Source: an uncultured Butyricicoccus sp.
Lineage (GTDB): Bacteria > Bacillota > Clostridia > Oscillospirales > Butyricicoccaceae
NCBI GenBank assembly: GCA_947575935.1
Contig: CANPPM010000188.1
Span: forward strand, 1 to 5,708
Reading direction: 5' to 3'
Length of the DNA: 5,708 bases
Positions 1 through 5,708 of the stretch are shown one piece after another. The notes beneath the pieces were generated by a model. It ran no database searches and was not told the DNA's origin. It worked only from the letters and a program-made list of their open reading frames with translations. Position 1 is the first letter of the stretch; the number at the start of each line of letters is the position of its first letter. A program made the translations under genes and the position numbers.

Positions 1-883
1 CCCAGCCGATTACCACCGAATTTGCAAACATCGTTACGCGGGACACGATCGACAGACCCGCAATGGCCGCGTCACCATAGGGGCCTGCAACCCGGTTGAG
101 GCTGATCGTCGCGACCGAGGCCAGCCCCTGCCGGCAAAGCGATGGGAAGCCGCCCCGCATGATCTCGAGCAGGTCGGAGCCGCGGGGGTGGAAGTACTGC
201 CGGCTCAGCCGCAGATTGCTGCCGGAGGCGCACATTTTCAGCAGAATACAGAAGGAGACAAATTGGCTGGCCACGGTTGCCGCTGCAGCCCCGGCGACGC
301 CCATATGGAGCCCGAAGATCAGGAGCGGATCGAGTGCAATATTGAGCGCTGCGCCCACGACGATACCAACCATTGCATAGGCCGCGCTGCCTTGGTAGCG
401 GAGCTGGTTGTTCATGACGAAGGAAGCCATGATAAACGGCGCGCCTAGCAGGATGATGCGAAGATATGCGCAGGTATAGGGCAGGATCGTAGTGGTTGAA
501 CCCAGCGCCATGGAAAGCGGTTTCAGGCAGAGCAGCCCGGCTGCCGCGATCACAGCGCCGGTTATCAGCGCGAAAAAGAAGCCGTTCGCCGCCATACGGG
601 ACGCCTCTTCGACATCCTCAGCGCCCAGCTGCCGGGAGATATAGTTACCCGAGCCGTGTCCGAAGAAAAAGCCGCATGCCTGCAGGATGGTCATGAAAGA
701 AAAGACCACGCCGACTGCTGCCGTAGCCTGCGTATTGATGCGCCCGACAAAGAAGGTATCCGCCATATTATAGAAAGCGGTTACCAGCATAGAGATGATC
801 GTTGGGACGGCCAGCTCTGGGATTAGCCGCCGGACCGGCGTTTCCGTCATATGGAGAAATTTTTCATGCATAGAAGTTGACAT
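1..883 (-). CDS. MATE family efflux transporter, N-terminal 294 codons (3' end off window)
   Basis: This is an inner-membrane antiporter of the MATE (DinF/NorM-like) family. Such proteins export drugs or other cationic compounds in exchange for Na+ or H+; the substrate here cannot be told. The frame is open from the ATG at 883 to the left edge, so about two thirds of a usual ~450-residue protein is visible. The start is chosen by an AGGAG 7 nt upstream; Met5 and Met12 lack one. A short cytoplasmic N-terminus leads to hydrophobic segments near residues 19-40, 53-75, 99-120, 132-155, 166-190, 194-217 and 247-265. Family hallmarks are YNMADTFFVG (38-47, with Asp42 after TM1), GHGSGNYISRQLG (75-87), LRYQGSA (161-167) and NIALDPLLIF (181-190). 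The hydrophilic stretch at 218-240 fits the loop joining the two six-helix lobes. It lies 200 nt downstream of the surface-protein gene in the same direction, but hairpins separate them. Family assignment is secure; subfamily and substrate are not. Confidence 0.95.
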   Translation of the reverse strand, partial: MSTSMHEKFLHMTETPVRRLIPELAVPTIISMLVTAFYNMADTFFVGRINTQATAAVGVVFSFMTILQACGFFFGHGSGNYISRQLGAEDVEEASRMAANGFFFALITGAVIAAAGLLCLKPLSMALGSTTTILPYTCAYLRIILLGAPFIMASFVMNNQLRYQGSAAYAMVGIVVGAALNIALDPLLIFGLHMGVAGAAAATVASQFVSFCILLKMCASGSNLRLSRQYFHPRGSDLLEIMRGGFPSLCRQGLASVATISLNRVAGPYGDAAIAGLSIVSRVTMFANSVVIGW

Positions 884-890
884 TTTCGCA

Positions 891-895
891 CTCCT
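891..895 (-). promoter_or_regulatory. Ribosome binding site of the MATE gene
   Basis: On the minus strand the sequence reads AAAAGGAG, then 7 nt, then ATG at 883. The core AGGAG and its spacing are near ideal and decide the start among three nearby Met codons. The site begins only 4 nt after the 3' foot of the hairpin at 900-929. Confidence 0.9.
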
Positions 896-899
896 TTTC

Positions 900-929
900 G
901 CCGCGCTCCGCCCCTTGCCGGAGCGCGGC
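900..929 (-). promoter_or_regulatory. Perfect 11-bp hairpin in the MATE leader, next to the Shine-Dalgarno
   Basis: The plus-strand arms GCCGCGCTCCG (900-910) and CGGAGCGCGGC (919-929) are exact reverse complements around an 8-nt loop (911-918). In the MATE mRNA this gives a very stable stem whose 3' foot lies 4 nt before the AGGAG. No U-run follows on either strand, so it is not a typical intrinsic terminator. It could limit ribosome access, stabilise the mRNA 5' end, or form a switch with upstream sequence. The structure is seen; the role is inferred. Confidence 0.6.
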
Positions 930-984
930 CCTTCTCTGTCTGCAGGCGGGGCGGACTATGGCGGCCGGCTTTTCTGCTATGCGG

Positions 985-1023
985 AGCGGCCCGCCATTAG
1001 GACGGCGGGCCGCTTGTTTTTTG
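985..1023 (+). terminator. Intrinsic terminator facing rightward, opposite to both genes
   Basis: The arms AGCGGCCCGCC (985-995) and GGCGGGCCGCT (1004-1014) are perfect reverse complements around an 8-nt loop (996-1003). The stem is followed on the plus strand by TGTTTTTTG (1015-1023). Stem, loop and T-run form a textbook rho-independent terminator for plus-strand transcription. Read on the minus strand, the same stem comes after an A-rich run and is followed by CCGCATAGCAG, with no U-tract. It may therefore work poorly, or only as an mRNA 3'-end-stabilising hairpin, for the surface-protein gene that ends at 1084. No plus-strand gene is visible that would need it. Confidence 0.75.
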
Positions 1024-1083
1024 CATTGTGGTTGGAATGGGGGGAGCCTGACTGCAGTGCGGCAGAATCCGGTCCCGTATGTG

Positions 1084-4000
1084 TTAAACGATGGTATCAA
1101 AGTAGCTTTTCAGCATTTGCGCTACCTCGGCGCGGCTGGCCCGGCCGCTGGGATCGAGCAGGCCATTGTCCTTGCCGGAGATGATGCCGCGTCCAAACGC
1201 CCAGCGCATGGCTTCATCCGCATAGGCGCGGGTTTCGTGGAAATCGCTCAGCGGGACTGCAATGCCCGAGGCCGGGCTGCCCGCATGCCGCCACAGCACA
1301 ACGACCAGCTGCTCACGGGTAATGGGGTCGTTTGGACCATAGGCGCCGTTTTCATAACCGGCGGCAAGCCCGCTGGCAGCCGCGTATTTGACGGCGGCCT
1401 CATACCACGCCCCTTCGGCGACGTCGGAGAAGCCGCTGCCGCCGCCGCTGACTGCCGGACGGCCTTCGCGGTTATAAAGGATTTGGGCCAACATGGCGCG
1501 TGTGAGCGGTGTTGTTGGCTGGAAATGGGTGGCATCCGTTCCGGTCATCAGACCCTGATCGAGACAGTAATGGATTCCGTCGTGATACCATGCGCCCGGC
1601 TGGACATCGCCGTAGGCAGAGATGGGGCAGTACGCATCTCGCTGGCAGTTCAGATAACCGGTCGGGCCGGCATTTGTCTGGGCAGGCGGCTGCGCGCTCT
1701 GCGGTGCGGCTGTAAAGACGGCTTGGATGGAATGGGCCCGCTGCACATTTTCAAACGTGTAGCTGGTCATTGGCCCCATGCTTTCGCCGTCTACCAACAC
1801 ATCAGAGATGATATAGCCTGCCTGAGCTGTGATGGTGAAGGTTTGGCTGCGCCCTTTTTCGACACGGACCTGGCCGCTGGGAGAGATCGAGCCGCCCGTA
1901 CCTGCAGAGGCGTTCATGATGACCTGCGCCTTGGAGCTGGAGGAACCGTTTGAGCCGGAGGAACCGCCCGGACGGCTCGGATGGTAGGCGTCGCCGGACG
2001 AGGGGCCTGAGGGCCGTGTTTCCCACAGCGCATAGATGGCGGTATCTGCGGTAAATGTCCGGGATGCGCCAGGCAATGCCGTGTCCTTGCTGCCGGCGCT
2101 GCCAATGGCCCAGCGGTCAAAGCGTTTGCCGCTGGGGGCGGTAAAGCCGCAGGAAGGCAGCTGGAACGATTCCCCTACGTTTACTGTGCGGGGCTCCATC
2201 GTGCCGGTACCGCCGTTTGCATGGAAAGTGATGGTATACTGTGCATTGGTCCAGATCGCATACAGCGTTTCGTCTGTATCGAATTCCCAAACTTCGCCCG
2301 GCAGCATTTTGTCGCCCGTTCCGTCTGCCAAGGCCGACCAGAAGGCGAAGGATTTTCCCTCCGGCGGGGTAATACCGCAGTCTGCGGGGGTCGGCAGCGT
2401 CAGCTCGCCCGACGTATCCGTCAGAAGTAGGGATCGTTCCCCGCCGCCCTCGTTCGGGTCAAAGGTAACCTGGTACTGCCCGGTGCGCTTCCAAAGGGCA
2501 TAAAGGGTATGGTCTGTTTCATTTGTCACGATGGTTTCTGCCGTTACCACCGTACCGCCCGCAGGGGCTGTATACCAGCCAAGAAATGTGTACTGCGAAT
2601 CGGATCGGACGGGTACAGGAAGCTTCCCATCTGCAAATGCATCCCCGTAGATTCCGCCGACGGTGGCGCTGCGGGTGATGGGCGACGGTTTGCCTTCATA
2701 GTTCTCGTCAAAGGTCACGGTCACTGGGGCGGCGGTTGTGCTCTTCCACTGTGCGACCAGCGTCAGGTCGCTGGAAGGCATACGATAGGTTTCGCCCTTT
2801 TGATACAGGCGCATGGGATCGGCAGAGGCGGGGATGCGCCAGCCGTAAAATGCATATCCCTCCCTCGTAAATGCGGTGTCTGGAATCGGAAATGCGTCGC
2901 TGGGCGGCGTAACACCCGCATCGAGCGGCGGATTTCCAGGGATTGCAAATGTCCGATCCTCCGGGATGGAGATTTGCACGGACGTCCCTTCCCCTTCGCC
3001 GGGATCCAGGGTCAGGGTGTAGCTGCTGGCATCCCGCCAGCGCGCATACATCACGGTGGTGTCATCCCGGATCGTATAAACGTTGTCGGTGGGGTAAGCC
3101 CAGTTCCCGTTGGACTCTTGGTATTTCCATCCCTCGAAAACCTTTCCCTCTGGCTTGGTCAGGAAATGGGGGGCTTTCATCAGCGTTTCAAAGCTTGGGA
3201 GGGTGACCCGCGTATTGGCGGGATATGTCTCCTGTGCGGTTTTGAAAGCGCCGTGGTTTTCGTTGTAGGTCAGGGCAAACCGCTCCAATTCCCATTGGGC
3301 GTAAAGTGTGTGCGGCTGCGCGTTCTGCACTTTTGTGACGGCGGTCACTTCCTGGCCGGTTCCGCCGTCCTTGGAAAGGCTCCAACCTTTGAAGATATAG
3401 AATTGACGCTTGGCGGGGACGGGGAGCTTGCCGCCCGTGCATGCCGCTGCGTATGTCTGGCTGACGGTTGCGGTCACGGTGCTCAGCGCCGGCCTGTTGT
3501 CGTAGTTTTCATCGAAGGTGACCGCTACCGTGACAGGGGTGGCCGGCTTAGGCTTCCAACGCGCATATACCGTGGTATCCCGTTCGACGCGATAGATATT
3601 GCCGCTGATGGGGACCTCGTTGCCATTGCTTTCACGGTATGCCCAGCCGTCAAACGTTTGGTCGGCGGGTTCTTGGAACTGGTGGCTGGCCGCCAACGCC
3701 TGGAAGGATTCCAGCGTATGCTCCCCATAGGTGTATTGGAATGTTGCGGTTTTAGGATTGCCGCCATGATTTTCATGATAAGTAAACGCAAATTCCTCAA
3801 GCGCCCACTGTGCATAAAGCGTGTGGTCGTTTGTCTCCGTAACAAGGGTGCTCTCCGTGATGGCGTCCGCATCGCCGCCGGTTGGGGAGAGGGTCCAGAA
3901 CCGGAACGTATGGAACGGGCGAGCCGGCTGCGGAAGGGGGCCGCCGTAGGGCTGGCCGGTCTGCACCTGGAGGGTATCGGGAAGAAGGGCGCCGCTGCCG

Positions 4001-5708
4001 TCGTTTTTGGCGAAGCTGACAGTAATGGCTGCGCGGGCAGAAAAATCTGCGTTTTCTGTAATGTCGGAGGCGTCGGCGGACCAGTGCGCGTAGAGCGTGT
4101 GATCCTCGGTATACCGCACGATATCCTTTGCCGTGATCCGGATGCCCATACCCTCAGCGGCCTCGGTAAACCATCCGTTGAACAGATAGCCTTCCCGTGT
4201 GGGGAAGGGCAACGGGCCGTAAGCATCCCCAGGGATTGCCTGAATCGTGGTGGCCGCCGGTGCGCCCGGATAATTTTCATCCAGGGTGACGGTGCAGCCG
4301 CTGGTATCCGGCTCCCACTGTGCGGTCAGGGTTACATCGCCGTCCGGCATCGTGAAAGCCGTGCCGGGAGCAAGCAGCTGCCCGTTGTAATTCCATCCTG
4401 TAAACCGGTAGCCCGACCGGACCGATGGATTGTCCATCAGGGAGAAGACCTCGCCCGTGTTCCGGTATTCGGTAACCGAATCCGCGGCGCCGTCCAGAAG
4501 ATAGGTGACAAGGTGTTCTCCAGCGGTTTGCTGATGCGCTTTCCAGGTCGTATATAGATTGCTGTTTGCGGTGAAGGTATGGGTCGCGCCTGCAGGAAGC
4601 TTCTGCCCGCTGCCGTCCCGGTTTGGGGCCCATCCGTCAAATTCCTGCCCCTCCGGGGTGTCGAAGCCGCAGGCCGCTGGGGTTGGCAGGACTTTCTTCC
4701 CCTCAGGATCCGTACAGTCGATCAGGATCGCTTCGTGCTGGGTTTCCGTGTTGAAATCGTGGAAGGATATCAGGTATTGTTTGCCTGTTGGGGCTTTTTC
4801 CGCCCAGACCGCATACAGCGTATGATGATATTCCTCTACGACGATTGTGGTGTGATCCACCATTTTGCCGCCGGTTGGTTTGGTCGCCCAACCGATGAAA
4901 TCAAACCCTTCCCGTACGGGCGTTGGCAATGTGCCGTATACCGCGCCGCGTGTGACCAATTTTTGGGTGGGGCTGACCGTGCCGCCGGTCGGGTCAAAGG
5001 TTACGTAGAGTTGGGCAGCCGACCAGTGGGCATAGAGATGGTGCGGCGCTGCGTTTTCGGGTACGATCGTTTCTGCAGTAACCAGCGTCCCGCCGCTTTG
5101 TGCCGTATACCAGCCGTCAAAAGTATATCCGGCCTGCTTGGGGTCGGCAGGAAAACGGCCGGATGCGCCGTAGGGTGCGCCGGGGGTCACGGAAATCGGC
5201 GATGGGGTCATTCCGGTCCCGCCATTGAGGTGGAAGGTCACGCTGATAACGGATGAATTTGCGGCGGCGCCGCCTGTCGTCCCCTGGGTTTCCTCCAGGG
5301 GATCGAATCCCTCTGGCTGCGTACCGGTACCGGCAGGCGGTTGCACTGCCGGCGCATTGTTTTTCAGTACCAATGTTTCATTTTCCAGCGCGATATAGTA
5401 GCTGGGCTGATCGCTGACGACCCGCTTTGTGTCCGCGTTGGAGACCGAGCCGTTGACAGCCTCGACCGAGCCGCCTGCCGCCGGGGGTACTTCTGCGGTC
5501 AAACCGACCTTTGCCAGATCGTTCAGGCCGCCCGAGGTAAGCCTGCGGCCGGCCGGCAGATAGGTATTGGCACTGCCGCTGTTCCCTGCGATTTTTGCTG
5601 CGCCGGAGATTTGGAACAGGCCGCCCTGATAGACGCCGCCCCCGCGGTTATCGGAGACCTTGCCGCCGCTCATATGGACCGTCCCGGCGTTGTAGATGCC
5701 GCCGCCCG
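1084..5708 (-). CDS. Giant SLH-anchored surface protein with beta-helix and InlB B-type repeats (5' end off window)
   Basis: This is a secreted protein attached to the cell wall, probably an adhesin or other outward-facing stalk protein. The stop is TAA at 1084-1086, and the frame stays open through 5708, so 1540 codons are visible. The ATG at 5673 is internal: the 11 codons before it continue the same beta-helix motif (GGGIYNAGTVH) and there is no Shine-Dalgarno. Counting that Met as residue 1, the order is: beta-helix end (to ~31) with its capping region (~37-103); Pro/Gly-rich spacer (~104-142); 13 InlB B-type repeats (143-1217); Ser/Gly/Pro linker (1218-1250); a divergent InlB B-like domain (1251-1321); a short linker with a CX5C pair (Cys1343, Cys1349); and three SLH domains (1353-1529). 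SLH domains typically bind pyruvylated secondary wall polysaccharide. The signal peptide and most of the beta-helix must lie to the right of the window. No transmembrane segment or LPXTG motif is present in the visible part. Architecture is secure; ligand and biological role are unknown. Confidence 0.95.
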   Translation of the reverse strand, partial: GGGIYNAGTVHMSGGKVSDNRGGGVYQGGLFQISGAAKIAGNSGSANTYLPAGRRLTSGGLNDLAKVGLTAEVPPAAGGSVEAVNGSVSNADTKRVVSDQPSYYIALENETLVLKNNAPAVQPPAGTGTQPEGFDPLEETQGTTGGAAANSSVISVTFHLNGGTGMTPSPISVTPGAPYGASGRFPADPKQAGYTFDGWYTAQSGGTLVTAETIVPENAAPHHLYAHWSAAQLYVTFDPTGGTVSPTQKLVTRGAVYGTLPTPVREGFDFIGWATKPTGGKMVDHTTIVVEEYHHTLYAVWAEKAPTGKQYLISFHDFNTETQHEAILIDCTDPEGKKVLPTPAACGFDTPEGQEFDGWAPNRDGSGQKLPAGATHTFTANSNLYTTWKAHQQTAGEHLVTYLLDGAADSVTEYRNTGEVFSLMDNPSVRSGYRFTGWNYNGQLLAPGTAFTMPDGDVTLTAQWEPDTSGCTVTLDENYPGAPAATTIQAIPGDAYGPLPFPTREGYLFNGWFTEAAEGMGIRITAKDIVRYTEDHTLYAHWSADASDITENADFSARAAITVSFAKNDGSGALLPDTLQVQTGQPYGGPLPQPARPFHTFRFWTLSPTGGDADAITESTLVTETNDHTLYAQWALEEFAFTYHENHGGNPKTATFQYTYGEHTLESFQALAASHQFQEPADQTFDGWAYRESNGNEVPISGNIYRVERDTTVYARWKPKPATPVTVAVTFDENYDNRPALSTVTATVSQTYAAACTGGKLPVPAKRQFYIFKGWSLSKDGGTGQEVTAVTKVQNAQPHTLYAQWELERFALTYNENHGAFKTAQETYPANTRVTLPSFETLMKAPHFLTKPEGKVFEGWKYQESNGNWAYPTDNVYTIRDDTTVMYARWRDASSYTLTLDPGEGEGTSVQISIPEDRTFAIPGNPPLDAGVTPPSDAFPIPDTAFTREGYAFYGWRIPASADPMRLYQKGETYRMPSSDLTLVAQWKSTTAAPVTVTFDENYEGKPSPITRSATVGGIYGDAFADGKLPVPVRSDSQYTFLGWYTAPAGGTVVTAETIVTNETDHTLYALWKRTGQYQVTFDPNEGGGERSLLLTDTSGELTLPTPADCGITPPEGKSFAFWSALADGTGDKMLPGEVWEFDTDETLYAIWTNAQYTITFHANGGTGTMEPRTVNVGESFQLPSCGFTAPSGKRFDRWAIGSAGSKDTALPGASRTFTADTAIYALWETRPSGPSSGDAYHPSRPGGSSGSNGSSSSKAQVIMNASAGTGGSISPSGQVRVEKGRSQTFTITAQAGYIISDVLVDGESMGPMTSYTFENVQRAHSIQAVFTAAPQSAQPPAQTNAGPTGYLNCQRDAYCPISAYGDVQPGAWYHDGIHYCLDQGLMTGTDATHFQPTTPLTRAMLAQILYNREGRPAVSGGGSGFSDVAEGAWYEAAVKYAAASGLAAGYENGAYGPNDPITREQLVVVLWRHAGSPASGIAVPLSDFHETRAYADEAMRWAFGRGIISGKDNGLLDPSGRASRAEVAQMLKSYFDTIV
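1087..1617 (-). other. Three C-terminal SLH (S-layer homology) domains
   Basis: SLH1 (1456-1617) has YGDV, AWYHDGIHYC and FQPTTPLTRAM. SLH2 (1273-1434) has FSDV, AWYEAAVKYA and YGPNDPITREQ. SLH3 (1087-1254) has LSDF, YADEAMRWA and LDPSGRASRAE. Each shows the family layout of an Asp near the start, an aromatic helix, a G-x3-G turn and a final T/S-R-x-x motif; only SLH3 keeps the full RAE form. Three SLH domains form the standard wall-polysaccharide-binding unit, and their place at the very C-terminus makes the rest of the protein point outward. Confidence 0.93.
1711..1923 (-). other. Divergent InlB B-like domain
   Basis: Residues 1251-1321 show AGTGGSISPSGQVRVEKG, then SQTFTITAQAGYIISDVLVDG, then SYTFENVQRAHSIQAVF. 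This is the pattern of the divergent InlB B-repeat family (PF18998-like): G-G-S-I-S-P-S-G, a (T)FTI strand, GY-x-I-x-D-V-x-V-D-G, and TF-x-N-V. It differs from the preceding 13 repeats and often lies next to wall anchors in clostridial surface proteins. Family recognised by eye. Confidence 0.8.
1924..2022 (-). other. Ser/Gly/Pro-rich flexible linker
   Basis: Residues 1218-1250 (counting Met at 5673 as 1) are almost all Ser, Gly, Pro, Asn and charged residues, including GGSSGSNGSSSSK. It separates the 13-repeat stalk from the wall-proximal domains and is probably disordered, acting as a hinge. Confidence 0.75.
2023..5247 (-). repeat. Array of 13 InlB B-type (Flg_new) repeats in the surface protein
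   Basis: Thirteen units of about 66-92 residues each run from a (Y/V)xVTF-type strand, through a GW- or FW-containing core, to a terminal (L/V/I/M)YAxW, LTAQW or similar. By nucleotide position they are R1 5023-5247, R2 4804-5010, R3 4543-4776, R4 4315-4512, R5 4081-4296, R6 3805-4026, R7 3556-3792, R8 3292-3528, R9 3037-3279, R10 2746-3021, R11 2491-2724, R12 2251-2475 and R13 2023-2238. The pattern matches the Listeria-Bacteroides repeat first described in internalin B, a small beta-grasp-like fold used as a spacer or binding module. At DNA level the copies have diverged; I see no long near-identical stretches. Confidence 0.92.
5581..5708 (-). repeat. C-terminal coils of a glycine-rich parallel beta-helix
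   Basis: The visible residues contain two tandem copies of the pattern GGG(I/V)Y-x-(A/G)G-x-(V/L)-x-(M/I)SG: GGGIYNAGTVHMSGG, then GGGVYQGGLFQISG, each followed by a KVSDN or KIAGN turn. This matches the short repeats of right-handed beta-helix surface proteins in gut Firmicutes. The NTYLPAGRRL stretch and the ~60 residues after it (to about 5365) resemble the usual end of such domains. More coils are expected beyond the window. Confidence 0.8.

Larger units (their letters stand above)
884..1083. other. Intergenic region between surface-protein gene and MATE gene
   Basis: These 200 bases hold the two hairpins and the ribosome binding site described separately, and no believable small gene. 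On the minus strand I see no clear pair of -35 and -10 boxes for the MATE gene; candidates such as CCTAAT (inside the 985-1014 hairpin) and CATAGT (957-962) lack a good -35 partner. The MATE gene may use a weak or unusual promoter, or be read through from upstream. Confidence 0.6.

Noticed and set aside
96..696. Small plus-strand frames over the MATE gene (96-380, 188-448, 496-696)
   Set aside because: All are antisense to a clear MATE coding sequence and show low-complexity Arg/Pro/Ala products.
877..882. TTGACA on the plus strand as a -35 box for an antisense RNA ending at the 1017-1022 T-run
   Set aside because: The stretch 16-18 bases downstream is GC-rich (around GCCGCG) with nothing like a -10 box. 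The hexamer also falls in the MATE start codon region, so it is probably chance.
877..1953. A 358-codon plus-strand frame covering the gap and the SLH region
   Set aside because: It runs through both hairpins and the terminator and lies antisense to well-conserved SLH domains; the product has no recognisable fold.
3525..4280. Minus-strand frames in another phase inside the repeat array (also 4277-4633 and 1802-2120)
   Set aside because: They are Arg/Pro/Ser-rich out-of-phase readings of the surface-protein gene, without start signals. The main frame is uninterrupted, so no frameshift needs explaining.
2509..4557. A 682-codon open frame on the plus strand, opposite the surface-protein repeats
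   Set aside because: Its product is rich in Gly, Arg, Cys and Val with no domain, repeat logic or Shine-Dalgarno. It mirrors the codon bias of the repeats on the other strand, whose protein is clearly real.
5671..5673. ATG at 5673 as the start of the surface protein
   Set aside because: The frame continues upstream to the window edge with the same beta-helix motif, there is no ribosome binding site, and no signal peptide follows.
1..5708. Mobile elements, CRISPR arrays, tRNA or rRNA genes, phage or defence genes
   Set aside because: I looked for terminal inverted repeats, short regularly spaced direct repeats, cloverleaf arms and transposase or recombinase motifs, and saw none. The only repeats are protein-level and diverged.

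Overview
The window holds two leftward (minus-strand) protein genes, both cut by the window edges, with a 200-base gap between them. Three things suggest a moderately GC-rich, Gram-positive-type anaerobe of the Clostridia, most like gut Oscillospiraceae and relatives. First, the DNA is GC-rich by eye. Second, the large protein ends in S-layer homology (SLH) domains. Third, it combines a glycine-rich beta-helix, many InlB-type repeats and an SLH anchor, an architecture common in that group. The taxonomic assignment is inference; no marker gene is present.

Right and centre (1084-5708, minus): the C-terminal 1540 codons of a giant secreted, wall-anchored surface protein. In order from its N-terminal side it shows the last coils of a parallel beta-helix, a Pro/Gly-rich spacer, 13 consecutive InlB B-type (Listeria-Bacteroides, Flg_new) repeats, a Ser/Gly/Pro linker, one divergent InlB B-like domain, and three SLH domains at the extreme C-terminus. 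The start codon and any signal peptide lie beyond position 5708. The 13 repeats fall into sub-types whose order is non-random, which suggests past duplication of blocks of repeats.

Gap (884-1083): no gene is seen. It holds two perfect 11-bp GC-rich hairpins. One (985-1014) is followed by a T-run on the PLUS strand, so it is an intrinsic terminator facing opposite to both genes. The other (900-929) ends 4 nt from the Shine-Dalgarno sequence of the next gene.

Left (1-883, minus): the first 294 codons of a MATE-family multidrug/cation antiporter, with a clear ribosome binding site; its C-terminal third lies off the left edge.

The two genes are in the same direction, but nothing in the sequence links their functions: one is a surface adhesin-like protein, the other a membrane exporter. 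I found no mobile element, CRISPR array, tRNA or rRNA, and no convincing new multigene system. The most unusual points are the reversed terminator, the hairpin against the MATE ribosome binding site, and the mosaic order of the surface repeats.
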